In this document: positions 8,007 to 16,206 of the stretch, one piece after another
Position numbering within the stretch: the first letter of the stretch is position 1
How the letters are laid out: each line of letters starts with the position of its first letter
Assembly: GCA_964493945.1 (NCBI GenBank)
Contig: CAZBQG010000022.1
Location: 1 to 26,594 of the forward strand
Direction of reading: 5' to 3'
DNA: 26,594 bases
Source of the DNA: CAZBQG01 sp964493945
Lineage (GTDB): Bacteria; Pseudomonadota; Alphaproteobacteria; Rhodospirillales; UBA2165
The notes under the pieces: model-generated
The model's input: the letters and a program-made list of their open reading frames with translations, nothing else
Database searches by the model: none
What the model was told of the DNA's origin: nothing
Program-made: the position numbers and the translations under genes

Positions 8007-8645
8007 TCAATCGATCCATTCGCGCCATTCGGACCAGACACCCACCAGACCGGCGATCAGCCCATAACCCGCCGCGTTCGGATGCAGCCCGTCGGTGGTG
8101 CGCAAGGAAGCCTCCCAGCGCTCGTCCTTGGCCAGCACATCCATGATATCCAGATAAGGTACATCATTGATGGCGGCTGTCTCGGACAGAGCTTCGTTAT
8201 ATTCGGCCAGTCTTTCATTGGTGAAATGATAAGAGGTGGCCGGGTTGGGCTGGAAAGGCATCAATTCCTCGATCACCGGGGCGGGCCCGACCATCAAGGT
8301 GGGCAGCCAGGCCCGCGCCTCGCTCAGGATGCGCCCCGCATTGGCCAAGGACTGTTCCACGGGCACGCGCAACCCCTCGCCTTCGGCTTCGGCTGAATCA
8401 TTGGTGCCGAAGGCGAATATAAGTCCGGCCTCGGTGCCCGCCCGGATGCGCGCATCGCATTCGGAGCGCCAACGCCAGGCTATGGTCTCGCTGGTCTCAC
8501 CGCCAACCCCCAGATTATAAGCGCGGAAGGCGTCCACCTTGTGATGATCGGCGGCACAAAGGCGGCCGGGCCAGCCCAGATATTTCTCGTCATGGCCCCC
8601 CAAGGTAATGCTGTCGCCGATGAAACAAATCACGGTTCGCGCCAT
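8007..8645 (-). CDS. SGNH/GDSL-type esterase
   Basis: Small serine esterase or lipase of the SGNH hydrolase fold, 212 residues from ATG 8645. Block I is CFIGDSITLG, with the nucleophile Ser at residue 12. The oxyanion Gly lies in LGVGGETSE, the block III Asn in FGTND, and the block V Asp/His pair in DGLHPN (Asp about 185, His about 188), so the catalytic set is complete. There is no signal peptide, which suggests a cytoplasmic acyl-ester or thioester substrate. GGGAG lies about 9 bp before the chosen start; the upstream extension to 8696 lacks family similarity. The gene follows the alpha/beta hydrolase gene by 22 bp on the same strand, so two different esterases are probably co-transcribed. 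Confidence 0.88.
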   Translation of the reverse strand: MARTVICFIGDSITLGGHDEKYLGWPGRLCAADHHKVDAFRAYNLGVGGETSETIAWRWRSECDARIRAGTEAGLIFAFGTNDSAEAEGEGLRVPVEQSLANAGRILSEARAWLPTLMVGPAPVIEELMPFQPNPATSYHFTNERLAEYNEALSETAAINDVPYLDIMDVLAKDERWEASLRTTDGLHPNAAGYGLIAGLVGVWSEWREWID

Positions 8646-8667
8646 GTTGCCGTCTCCCTCGTTGGGT

Positions 8668-9366
8668 TCACACGCTGCGGGCCGCGGCGCCGGCAAGGAT
8701 TTCGGCCAAATCCATTGGCATATCGACCATTACGTCGTGGCCGCAAGGCACACCTTCATAATGCCAGGCGGGGTCATCCTTGGCCGCCTGGGCATAAGGC
8801 ACGAATGGCGATGGGTCATAGCCCTCGGCCCGCACATAGGTGAGGTTAGCAATGCGCTTCCAGGGGCTGGAATGGGCCAGAGGCTGGTTGAAGGTACCGC
8901 GCGGCTGGGGCACGCAACGGCGGTCGACCCAGTCCCGGTCTTCGGGCGTGGCGACCCGGAAGGCTTCGGCCTTGCGGGGCGGGATGCGCCAATCTTCCCC
9001 GGGTGCCACCTGCCCTGTGCCGGTGATGGAGGATAAGGATTGCCCGTCTTCCGGAAGAAAAGCATCCAGATAGACCAACGCGCCGATCCGTTCCACCGCC
9101 TTTTCGGCCACGCCGGTAATCACGAACCCGCCGTAACTGTGCCCGCAGAGCACCACATCCGACAGTTCCTCGGCCTCTAACAGCCCGGTCACATCCTGGA
9201 TATGGGTGTCCAGATCAATTTCCGGCCCTGCCAGATGGACCCGCTCGCCAAGCCCGGTCAGTGTGGGCGTGAAAACTTCATGGCCCTGGGCGCGCAATTG
9301 CGCCGCCACCCTGGACCAGCACCAGCCACCATGCCAAGCGCCATGAACCAAAACGAAAGTGGCCAT
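8668..9366 (-). CDS. Alpha/beta-fold hydrolase (esterase-like)
   Basis: 232-residue alpha/beta hydrolase. The oxyanion-hole region is VLVHGAWHGGWCW (residues 5-17). The nucleophile elbow is CGHSYGG with Ser77, and the C-terminal catalytic His is in CGHDVM (about His210). Proteins of this size and pattern include plant methyl-esterase-like and salicylate/polyneuridine-esterase-like hydrolases common in bacteria. No signal peptide is present. The ATG at 9366 has AAAAGGATAAG upstream. It is the first gene of a two-gene unit with the GDSL esterase and diverges from the MFS gene at 9461 across about 94 bp, suggesting hydrolysis of an ester taken up or exported by that transporter. The last point is inference. 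Confidence 0.87.
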   Translation of the reverse strand: MATFVLVHGAWHGGWCWSRVAAQLRAQGHEVFTPTLTGLGERVHLAGPEIDLDTHIQDVTGLLEAEELSDVVLCGHSYGGFVITGVAEKAVERIGALVYLDAFLPEDGQSLSSITGTGQVAPGEDWRIPPRKAEAFRVATPEDRDWVDRRCVPQPRGTFNQPLAHSSPWKRIANLTYVRAEGYDPSPFVPYAQAAKDDPAWHYEGVPCGHDVMVDMPMDLAEILAGAAARSV

Positions 9367-9460
9367 TATTCTTATCCTTTTCCCATGATCGACTTTCCGG
9401 GCATGCTAGTGCATTGTCATCTTCAATGAAACGGCGCCATCTCTTCCCTGGAACCCGTCG

Positions 9461-10684
9461 ATGAATTTCTGGCTAGCCCTTCGCGTTTTCATTCCCTTCA
9501 CCCTGGGCTATTACCTGTCCTCCATATATCGCACGGTGAACGCCGTCTTGGCGCCCGATCTGGTGCGCGATCTGGACATCAGCGCCAGCGAGTTGGGGCT
9601 GCTGACCAGCGCCTTTTTCATTTCCATGGTCTTTCTTCAATTGCCTTTGGGCATGGTGCTGGACCGTTATGGCCCCCGGCGAACCAGCGTCTTGTTGATG
9701 ACCCTGGCCGTCGCGGGCGCGGCTCTCTTTGCGCTGGCAGACTCGGCGCCCGGATTGTTCGCGGGCCGCGCTCTGATCGGGATCGGCATGGCGACCGGGG
9801 GCATGGCGGCGATGACCGCCTTCGTCAAATGGTTCCCGCCTGACCGGCTGCCCCTGATCATTAACGGCATGGCGGCGTCGGGCGCCCTGGGCGTGCTTAC
9901 CGCCACCGTGCCGGTAGAAGCGGCTTTGGCCTACACCGATTGGCGGGGCATCTATATGGGTCTCGCGGTGTTATCCCTGCTGATCCTTCTGGCCGTCCAG
10001 TTCGTGGCACCCGAGCGCCCCACCGAGACCGGGCATTCCACCTTGCGTGAGCAGCTTTCGGGCTTGGGCCGGGTGCTCCGTGATCCATACATGATGCGCA
10101 TCATGCCCGCCTTCATGGTCATTCAGGGGGGCTTCACCGGCATTCAGGCGCTCTGGGCCGGGCCTTGGCTGCGCGATATCGCGGGGCTCGGCCGGGACGG
10201 GGTGGCGGGGGTCCTTATGGTCATCGCGGGCGCTCAGATGATCGGGCTGTTGTCCAGCGGCTATCTGGCCACCTGGTTCGGCAGACGGGGCGTGCCCCCG
10301 ACCCGGGTCATGTTCACCGGCATTGCCATCTTCTTCGGCGTGGAGTTGCTTTTGTTCGCCCAATGGACAGGTGCGGTGGCGCCCCTTTGGGCCATGTTCG
10401 GCCTGTTTGGGCCATCGACCGTTCTGTTATACGGGATCATGAGCCAGCGCTTCCCAAGGGCCTATGGGGGGCGGGTCAATACGACCATAAATTTCATGAT
10501 GTTTAGCGGCATCATCGGCGTGCAATGGGGCTTTGGCGTGGTGATCGATCAATTCCCGACGGGCACAGGGGGCACCTATGATGCCAGGGGCTACGCAGCC
10601 GGCTTCGCCATCCTCATCACTTTGCAGGTCTGCGCTTTAATATGGTTCATGATCGGCGGATTTATCTGGCGCGATTCCCGATAA
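9461..10684 (+). CDS. MFS transporter
   Basis: Inner-membrane secondary transporter of the major facilitator superfamily with 407 residues and about twelve hydrophobic segments. The loop 2-3 motif A is clear (LGMVLDRYGPRRTSV, about residues 63-77), and ALIGIGMATGGMAAMTAF is a typical TM4 segment. The N-terminus RTVNAVLAPDLVRDLDISASE is shared by many proteobacterial carboxylate/aromatic-type MFS proteins, but no substrate can be assigned. ATG 9461 has only a weak GGAA upstream. The 3' end overlaps the convergent MFS gene by 23 bp, so the transcripts could be antisense to each other. Confidence 0.87.
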   Translation: MNFWLALRVFIPFTLGYYLSSIYRTVNAVLAPDLVRDLDISASELGLLTSAFFISMVFLQLPLGMVLDRYGPRRTSVLLMTLAVAGAALFALADSAPGLFAGRALIGIGMATGGMAAMTAFVKWFPPDRLPLIINGMAASGALGVLTATVPVEAALAYTDWRGIYMGLAVLSLLILLAVQFVAPERPTETGHSTLREQLSGLGRVLRDPYMMRIMPAFMVIQGGFTGIQALWAGPWLRDIAGLGRDGVAGVLMVIAGAQMIGLLSSGYLATWFGRRGVPPTRVMFTGIAIFFGVELLLFAQWTGAVAPLWAMFGLFGPSTVLLYGIMSQRFPRAYGGRVNTTINFMMFSGIIGVQWGFGVVIDQFPTGTGGTYDARGYAAGFAILITLQVCALIWFMIGGFIWRDSR

Positions 10685-11861
10685 TCTGGGGAATGCCCGG
10701 CAACATGATAATGGCCAAAAAGATCAGCCCGGCGCAGGCCGCGAGTAGGGTGAACAAATAGGAAAATCCCCAAGACGCATGAATCCAGCCGATCAAAGGC
10801 AGGGCCGAAGCCATCACCGTCAGGGTCAGAAGATAGCGCATGGCATAAAGCCGGCTGCGCCATTCATTGCGCGAAACCCGCCCGATCAACACATCATTGA
10901 CCACGATCTGGCCGAACACGGCCAGCATAAAGCCAAAGGAAACCAACAGGGCGGCGAGGCCGGTGGAATTTATCATGAGTGCAAAGAACAGCGCCTGACA
11001 ACAGGAAATGGTGGCGAAGATAAAGCGGAGCGAGAACCGGTCTACCAGCGATCCGACGACGATTTGAGCAACGGCGCCGACGGTGAAGGCAACGAAGGCA
11101 TATGACCCCACCAGGGTTGCGCTGTCCGCCAGATCACCCAGGCGTTCGGCGAATATTTTTGGCAGCGCGAAAGTGGTGCTTTGAAAAATGATACCGCCCA
11201 AAGCGGCGGTAAAAAAGATGATGCCGAAAATGCGCACCATCATTTGCCGCCCGACATTTTCGCCTTGCTCCACCGCCCCGCCGGAAGCCTGGTCATGGGC
11301 CCGTCTGCGGCCAGCCCGCCAAACCCAGATTCCATAGGCGATGCCGGTCAGCACGCATAAAATTCCGGGCAAAAGAAAGGCCTGGCGCCAGCCCGCCTGA
11401 TCGATGAGAAATCCGGTAATCAGGGCCGCACCGCCAACCCCCAGATTTCCGTAAACGCCGTTGATGGCCAGGGCCATTCCCGTTTTGGCCCGGCCTTCCA
11501 CCAGCATGGCCAACCCGACCGGATGATAGATCGCCGAAAACAGTCCGACGGCAACCAGCACGAGCGACATCTGCAAGGGCGTCTGGACCAGCGAGGCCGC
11601 CATGGAGCTGGCCCCGATGCCTATAAAGAAGATGGTCATCATGCCCCGCCGGTTCCATTTATCGGCCAGCCAGCCGGCCGGATAGGAGCCGAGACCAAAG
11701 GCGACAAAACCGGGCGTGGCATAGGGAATGAGCTCGGCGTAGCTGATCCCCCAATCGCTGCTTAGCGCCAGGGCCGCGACGGTGGCGAAAATGAGCAGAA
11801 AAAAATGGGCGAAAAAATGCCCGATATTTATGAAAATAAAATTGGTCCGCTGGTAGTTCAC
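10662..11861 (-). CDS. MFS transporter (fosmidomycin-resistance-protein-like)
   Basis: Membrane transporter of 399 residues with about twelve hydrophobic helices. Motif A is YPAGWLADKWNRRGMMTIF; the TM4-5 region SAIYHPVGLAMLVEG and the following INGVYGNLGVGGAALITGFL resemble the Fsr/fosmidomycin-efflux branch. The start is GTG 11861, since there is no ATG before residue 74 and the N-terminal helix begins at once. That GTG lies only two bases after the TAG of a hemerythrin remnant, and about 160 bp after the sirtuin stop, so the gene probably belongs to the same minus-strand unit and may depend on reinitiation; no Shine-Dalgarno is visible. The 3' end overlaps the facing MFS gene. The substrate is unknown. 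Confidence 0.85.
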   Translation of the reverse strand: MNYQRTNFIFINIGHFFAHFFLLIFATVAALALSSDWGISYAELIPYATPGFVAFGLGSYPAGWLADKWNRRGMMTIFFIGIGASSMAASLVQTPLQMSLVLVAVGLFSAIYHPVGLAMLVEGRAKTGMALAINGVYGNLGVGGAALITGFLIDQAGWRQAFLLPGILCVLTGIAYGIWVWRAGRRRAHDQASGGAVEQGENVGRQMMVRIFGIIFFTAALGGIIFQSTTFALPKIFAERLGDLADSATLVGSYAFVAFTVGAVAQIVVGSLVDRFSLRFIFATISCCQALFFALMINSTGLAALLVSFGFMLAVFGQIVVNDVLIGRVSRNEWRSRLYAMRYLLTLTVMASALPLIGWIHASWGFSYLFTLLAACAGLIFLAIIMLPGIPQIIGNRAR

Positions 11862-11863
11862 CG

Positions 11864-12013
11864 CTATATCTTACCCTTATATTTCATGTCCGTCGTCATG
11901 ATATGGTCATCCAGCCAATTGGTCAGGAAGTCATTGGCCGTCTTGGCCAGATGGAACTGGGCCTCGGGTTTCAGGGAAAAGGTGACCTTGGTTTTCTCCA
12001 GACATTCATCCAC
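11864..12013 (-). pseudogene. C-terminal remnant of a hemerythrin domain
   Basis: An open frame of about 49 residues (GTG 12013 to TAG 11864) ends with NDFLTNWLDDHIMTTDMKY, which fits the last helix of bacteriohemerythrins: FLxxWLxxHI followed by the metal-ligand spacing H-x4-D (HIMTTD). The preceding FHLAKTA could be part of the preceding helix. The earlier helices holding the remaining His/Glu iron ligands are missing, and the frame upstream runs into the sirtuin coding region in another frame. It therefore cannot bind a di-iron centre alone. The frame is otherwise clean and sits between sirtuin and MFS genes with near-contact spacing (TAGCGGTG), so translation remains possible. This is most likely the tail left by a deletion joining sirtuin to the remainder. 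Confidence 0.5.
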
Positions 12014-12017
12014 TAGC

Positions 12018-12770
12018 TCAGTCCAATCCGACCACGACGCTGAGCGTCGGGCCGATTTCGTCATTGACCACCAGATCGGCAATCTCATCCATGTTCGTGG
12101 GTTCGCGGTTGAGGATCACCAGGGCGGCCCCTTTTTTCTTGGCCATGACCGGCAAATGGGCCGCCGGATAGACCACCAAGGATGAGCCGATAGCCATGAA
12201 AAGATCGGCCGCCGCTGATTCCTCCGCCGCATCGTTCAATTCGGTCTGGGGCAGGGATTCGCCGAACATGACGATGGCGGTCTTCACCAACCCGCCACAC
12301 TCATCACAGACCGGAATAGAGCCCTTCGTCTCAAAATCATCCAAGATGGGCTTCAGCTCATAAAGCTGTTCGCATTCCAGGCAATGGGCATGGTTTGAAT
12401 TGCCATGGAGCTGGATAATTTTGTCATCCGGCACCCCGCCCGCCTGATGAAGCCCGTCCACATTTTGGGTGATCACCCGGGAAACCTTGCCCAGAGCCAC
12501 CAGTTTGGCGATGGCCAGATGGCCCTGATTGGGCTGCACGCCTTTTCTTTCGCGGACACTATCCAGGCGGCGTTGCCAGAAATCCCGGCGCACTTCCTCC
12601 GATTCCAGGAAATCGCCAAACTGGGTCGGCTTCATGCGGGTCCAGCGCCCGCCCGGGCTGCGGAAATCGGGGATGCCCGATTCCGTGCTGATGCCGGCAC
12701 CGGTGAAAACCACGGCGCGCTCTGCGTTGGCCAACATTTCCTTGAAATGGTCGCAGGCATCCTTTTCCAT
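12018..12770 (-). CDS. Sir2-family NAD-dependent protein deacylase (sirtuin)
   Basis: NAD-dependent removal of acyl groups from protein lysines, cytoplasmic. The 250-residue sequence holds every core motif: FTGAGISTESGIPDFRSPGG (residues 22-41) for NAD, TQNVDGLHQ (101-109), catalytic His122 in QLHGN, and a zinc ribbon with Cys130, Cys133, Cys155 and Cys158. MAIGSSLVVYPAA completes the Rossmann fold. ATG 12770 was chosen because the family begins about here, although no good ribosome-binding site precedes it; the frame stays open to 13208 over the divergent ridA gene and that extension is not credible. It may be co-transcribed with the downstream MFS gene. The absence of the Tyr/Arg pair of SIRT5-like enzymes near residues 50-60 suggests a deacetylase, but weakly. 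Confidence 0.88.
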   Translation of the reverse strand: MEKDACDHFKEMLANAERAVVFTGAGISTESGIPDFRSPGGRWTRMKPTQFGDFLESEEVRRDFWQRRLDSVRERKGVQPNQGHLAIAKLVALGKVSRVITQNVDGLHQAGGVPDDKIIQLHGNSNHAHCLECEQLYELKPILDDFETKGSIPVCDECGGLVKTAIVMFGESLPQTELNDAAEESAAADLFMAIGSSLVVYPAAHLPVMAKKKGAALVILNREPTNMDEIADLVVNDEIGPTLSVVVGLD

Positions 12771-12887
12771 AACCCGGGAGGTTAGCTGCCCGGCGCGGGT
12801 TCCACAACTCCACATCGCGCTTTTCAATTGCGGTTTTTGTATTAACATGGTGCCAAATCTTAACGCCAAAACAGAGGAGCATCCGAC

Positions 12888-13271
12888 ATGGCCAAAAGAA
12901 TTCCCGTCACCGGGCCCGGCATCATGGAGCACAACCAGCCCTTCCCCACCGCCGTCAGGATAGGAAATATGGTTTTTTCCTCGGCCGTCGGCGGCGATGA
13001 CACATCGGATCACAGCTTGCCCGACAATGTGGAAGATCAGGTGGCCCATTGTTTCAAGAATGTACGGGCCATCATCGAAGGGGCCGGCGGCTCGGTCGAT
13101 GATATTGCCAAGGTGACGGTCTTTCTGAAGGACCGGGATGACCGCAAATATGTCAATCCCCTCTGGGTGGAGATGTTCCCCGACGAGAACGACCGCCCGG
13201 TGCGCCACGCCGTGGTCAGCGACCTGGTCGGCGGCCGCTTCATTCAGATGGAATTCATCGCTGTGATCTGA
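12888..13271 (+). CDS. RidA/YjgF/UK114 family protein
   Basis: 127-residue member of the Rid superfamily, trimeric cytoplasmic proteins that hydrolyse reactive enamine/imine intermediates from amino acid metabolism. Typical blocks are VRIGNMVFSSAVGG, QVAHCFKNVRAIIEGAGGSV, KVTVFLKDRDD and the C-terminal RPVRHAVVSDLVGG. Arg106 matches the Arg that binds the substrate carboxylate in RidA, with Glu122 in the usual C-terminal position. ATG 12888 has an excellent GAGGAG eight bases upstream. It diverges from the sirtuin gene over 117 bp. Arg conservation suggests imine-deaminase activity, but Rid subfamilies other than RidA itself are possible. Confidence 0.88.
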   Translation: MAKRIPVTGPGIMEHNQPFPTAVRIGNMVFSSAVGGDDTSDHSLPDNVEDQVAHCFKNVRAIIEGAGGSVDDIAKVTVFLKDRDDRKYVNPLWVEMFPDENDRPVRHAVVSDLVGGRFIQMEFIAVI

Positions 13272-13335
13272 TGCGGGAAACGGGAGCGTTCAACCCCCTC
13301 CGGAAGAAGCATTGGGATTCACGATAATTTTGTAT

Positions 13336-13364
13336 GTGTCACCGTAATTATATGGTGTCACCGT
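13336..13364. repeat. 10-bp direct repeat pair GTGTCACCGT
   Basis: GTGTCACCGT occurs at 13336-13345 and again at 13355-13364, a 19-bp period. The second copy is embedded in GGTGTCACC, itself an odd-centred dyad. The 19-bp spacing would place the copies just under two helical turns apart, as in paired protein-binding sites. Function is unknown. Confidence 0.55.
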
Positions 13365-13502
13365 TATTGCGATAAACTTCTTCACTTGATTAACCACCAT
13401 CATTCGGCTGGGTGAGAACGCCGGAGTAATAATCCGCCATTGAGAAACTGAGAAGTGGCCAAATGGCGCGGCTTTGCTTTAGTACTCGGTGATTAAATTT
13501 CC

Positions 13503-13526
13503 TAAATATCAATATATTGATATTTA
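13503..13526. repeat. Perfect 24-bp AT palindrome
   Basis: The 24 bases are an exact reverse-complement palindrome with no unpaired centre (left half TAAATATCAATA). It contains only two GC pairs. It is followed by TATATATCAC. It could be a cruciform or dimeric regulator site; no T-tract makes it a terminator. Confidence 0.6.
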
Positions 13527-13672
13527 TATATCACTTAACCCGTGTCTTGTCAATGAGATGGCATCAAAATATTTCAAAAATCTCACCTTACCCGCCAACC
13601 TACCGGAACTGGAGAGATAATTAGGTTTGCAGCTCTCGCTTTCAGGCTTATCCGGGGTTGCCCGCTTGGAAA

Positions 13673-14311
13673 CTACAATTCCGTCAGCACAACCCGGGCC
13701 GGGGCGCCGTCGCAGCCCTCTATGTTGACGGGCAGACAGATCAGGTTATAAATCCCGGGCGAGACTTCGCGCAGATCCACGCCCTCCAGTACGACGACGG
13801 CGGCGCCCAGCAGGATTTTGTGTGTGGGATATTCATCGGTGTGGATGGTCTCCACCGACAGGTAATCGACGCCTACCAGCCGGATCCCCCGATCCACCAT
13901 CCAGGTGGCGGCGTCCGCATCGACGGCGACGAACTGATCGTAAAATTCATGGGCCATGTCGTTCCAGAGGGCCGAATTTGTCGTCTTGAACAGGATCCGC
14001 TCAATGCCGTCCATCAGGTCCATTTCTTCCATCATGGCCTGGGATATGGAGGGCGCATCCCCCACATCCACCAGTTGGGCGGGACCCATGAGCACGTCGA
14101 GCGGCAAGGTCTCGATCGCCCCCGCGCCGTCCACATAATGAAGCGGCGCATCCACATGGGTTCCGTGATGGGCGCTCACGGTCATGCGGCTGACATTTGC
14201 TGACGCTCCCTGGGCGATGAATCTGACCCGTTCGATATTTGCCTTGGCGGCGCTGGGCCAGCCCGTCAGATCGTTGGTGTAGGGAAGGGTAATATCCCAA
14301 ATCTTTCCCAT
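13673..14311 (-). CDS. Cyclase family protein (kynurenine formamidase-like)
   Basis: Metal-dependent amidohydrolase of the cyclase/KynB family, 212 residues. The diagnostic metal-binding motif HxGTHxDxPxH is present as HHGTHVDAPLHY. A second conserved region is VDYLSVETIHTDEYPTHKIL. In KynB the family hydrolyses N-formylkynurenine; other members hydrolyse isatin or cyclic esters. No other tryptophan-pathway genes are nearby, so the substrate is open. ATG 14311 was chosen because GGAGG lies five bases before it; ATG 14323 is possible, and the longer open frame to 14470 overlaps the divergent permease gene. The short divergent gap of 100 bp to the permease operon suggests shared control with it. 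Confidence 0.85.
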   Translation of the reverse strand: MGKIWDITLPYTNDLTGWPSAAKANIERVRFIAQGASANVSRMTVSAHHGTHVDAPLHYVDGAGAIETLPLDVLMGPAQLVDVGDAPSISQAMMEEMDLMDGIERILFKTTNSALWNDMAHEFYDQFVAVDADAATWMVDRGIRLVGVDYLSVETIHTDEYPTHKILLGAAVVVLEGVDLREVSPGIYNLICLPVNIEGCDGAPARVVLTEL

Positions 14312-14411
14312 CGCCGCCTCCATGTGTTTTTTAAGGCAGGAAAAGACTAGAGCATGTTCCGGGAAAGTGCGATCATTTTGATGGGGCAAGCGGGCCTTTC
14401 GGGGGAGCGGC

Positions 14412-16190
14412 ATGACAACAGACCAGATCATCTTATTCAGCCTGTTGGGCTTCGTGTTTCTGTTCCTCATCTGGGGGCGCTGGCGCTACGATCTGGTGGC
14501 CACCACGGCACTGATGATCGGTCTGCTCACCGGCATCGTGCCCGTCGACAAGGCTTTTTCCGGATTTGGCCATCCGGCCACCGTGATCATTGCCCTGGTT
14601 CTCATCCTCAGCCGGGCGCTTTCCAATTCGGGCGCGGTCGAGCTTATCGCCCGCCAGGTCATGGATAAGGCCAGGGGCCTTGAGGTTCATATCGCGTTGA
14701 TGTCCGGTATCGGGGCCGCCTCTTCCGCCCTGATCAACAATGTAGCGGCCCTGGCCCTGCTTATGCCGGTTGACATACAGGCGGCCAACCGGGAAGGGCG
14801 GAGCCCGGCCCTGACCCTTATGCCCCTGTCTTTCGCCACCATCCTGGGCGGCATGATCACATTGATTGGTACGCCGCCAAATATCGTCATCGCCGAATTC
14901 CGCCGCGAAGCCCTGGGCGAATCTTTCAAGATGTTCGATTTCGCGCCGGTCGGGCTGGCCTGTGCCGCGGTGGGTGTCGCCTTTATTGCCATTTTCGGCT
15001 GGCGGCTGATCCCCCAGGCCAGCGCCGGCAAGGATGCCACCCAGGCCCTGTTGGATCTGGATGGATATATCGCCGAGGTTGCCGTCCCGGAAGGAACACC
15101 CGCCATCGGGCGTCGGGTCAGGGATCTGGACCCGGAGGCGGACGAATCCGAAGTGGCCGTGGTCGGTCTGGTACGCCGGGGCGAACGCATGCCGGGCATG
15201 GCCAGGCGGGTGGAAATCCAGGTCGGCGATATTCTGGTCGTGGAAGCCGGCGCCGAGGCCATCGACAAATTTCTGGGTCTGCTGAAGCTGGAATATGCCA
15301 GACGGGACCGGGATAAGGGTTTCCTCACCGATGGCGATCTGTCCCTGATGGAGGTGGCCGTGCCTCAAGGAGCGCGCATCGAGGGGCGCTCGGCCTTTTC
15401 GCTCCACCTGCTTTACCGCCACGGCATGACGCTATTGGGGGTTTCGCGCCAGGGCAAGCGCTTCACCGACCGGGTGCGCCGCCTGGAAATCATGGCGGGC
15501 GATGTGCTGTTGCTTTTGGGTCCCGGCGAGAGGCTGGTTGAAATGGCCAATTGGCTGGGCTGCCTGCCCCTGGCCGAACGGGGCTTGCAGGTCCTGCAAC
15601 GGGGCAAGGCCAGCTTGGCCATCGGTATTTTCGCCATCGCCGTCCTGTTGGCCAGCACGGGGGTTTTATATTTACCCATCGCCCTGGGATGCGCCGCTGT
15701 GCTTATGGTGGCGCTCAATATCGTGCCCATCCGTCAGGTTTATGAGAGCGTCGAATGGTCGGTCATCGTGCTGTTGGGTTGCATGATCCCCCTGGGTTCG
15801 GCGCTGGAAGTCAGCGGCGGAACCGGGCTCATCGCTGGTGGTATCGTCAGCCTGTCTCAGGGGTTTTCGCCCATCGTCGTTCTGGTGTTGCTGATCGTCG
15901 TGACCATGACCTTGTCAGACGTCATGAACAATACGGCGACGGCGGTCATCGCGGCACCTATCGCCGTCGATATTGCGGTGCGCTTGGGCGTCAATCCCGA
16001 TCCTTTCCTGATGGGCGTCGCGGTGGCCGCGTCCTGCGCCTTTCTCACCCCCATCGGGCATAAGAACAACACATTAATTTTGGGTCCCGGCGGCTACAGT
16101 TTCGGCGATTACTGGCGCATGGGTTTGCCGCTGGAAATCATCATCGCCGCCGTATCCGCGCCCATGATCCTTCTGGTCTGGCCGCTTTAG
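14412..16190 (+). CDS. SLC13/DASS-type permease with two RCK-C (TrkA-C) domains
   Basis: Inner-membrane anion permease of 592 residues, first gene of the long plus-strand operon. The transport half-domains flank a soluble insert: the N-terminal half has about six hydrophobic segments, SALINNVAALALLMP and the hairpin motif ITLIGTPPN. The central region (about residues 205-395) is two RCK-C repeats with VAVPEGTPAIG...VEIQVGDILVVEAG and VAVPQGARIEG...LEIMAGDVLLLLG. The C-terminal half has a matching DVMNNTATAVIAAP and CAFLTPIGHKNN. Family members carry di- and tricarboxylates, sulfate or similar anions with Na+ or H+. RCK-C domains often bind small ligands and may gate uptake. ATG 14412 follows GGGGGAG. 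The next gene starts 16 bp after its stop, so it is likely the uptake step for the operon's substrate. Confidence 0.87.
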   Translation: MTTDQIILFSLLGFVFLFLIWGRWRYDLVATTALMIGLLTGIVPVDKAFSGFGHPATVIIALVLILSRALSNSGAVELIARQVMDKARGLEVHIALMSGIGAASSALINNVAALALLMPVDIQAANREGRSPALTLMPLSFATILGGMITLIGTPPNIVIAEFRREALGESFKMFDFAPVGLACAAVGVAFIAIFGWRLIPQASAGKDATQALLDLDGYIAEVAVPEGTPAIGRRVRDLDPEADESEVAVVGLVRRGERMPGMARRVEIQVGDILVVEAGAEAIDKFLGLLKLEYARRDRDKGFLTDGDLSLMEVAVPQGARIEGRSAFSLHLLYRHGMTLLGVSRQGKRFTDRVRRLEIMAGDVLLLLGPGERLVEMANWLGCLPLAERGLQVLQRGKASLAIGIFAIAVLLASTGVLYLPIALGCAAVLMVALNIVPIRQVYESVEWSVIVLLGCMIPLGSALEVSGGTGLIAGGIVSLSQGFSPIVVLVLLIVVTMTLSDVMNNTATAVIAAPIAVDIAVRLGVNPDPFLMGVAVAASCAFLTPIGHKNNTLILGPGGYSFGDYWRMGLPLEIIIAAVSAPMILLVWPL

Positions 16191-16206
16191 GAAAAGGGAG
16201 GAGACA

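Larger units (their letters stand above)
13272..13672. other. AT-rich gene-free stretch between convergent genes
   Basis: Over about 400 bp between the ridA-like gene and the cyclase gene there is no credible coding frame and base composition is clearly richer in A and T than the flanks. It contains a 10-bp direct repeat (13336 and 13355) and a perfect 24-bp palindrome (13503-13526), listed separately. Because both flanking genes point into it, it is not a classical promoter region. It could be a remnant of an inserted element or host a small RNA, but nothing here proves either. Confidence 0.5.

Noticed and set aside
12771..13208. Long N-terminal extension of the sirtuin frame
   Set aside because: It runs antisense through the well-supported ridA-like gene and has no sirtuin similarity; it is a shadow frame.
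13290..13403. A 37-residue minus-strand frame (MMVVNQVKKFIAITVTPYNY... start 13403) in the AT-rich stretch
   Set aside because: No ribosome-binding site or family similarity was recognised, and the frame spans the direct repeats; chance is the simpler explanation.
13272..13672. Insertion sequence or CRISPR array
   Set aside because: There are only two copies of one short repeat, no transposase frame and no target-site duplication that could be seen.
14433..15422. Long minus-strand open frame of 329 codons opposite the permease gene
   Set aside because: The plus-strand frame has clear membrane and RCK-C motifs; the antisense frame is low complexity and typical of high-GC shadows.
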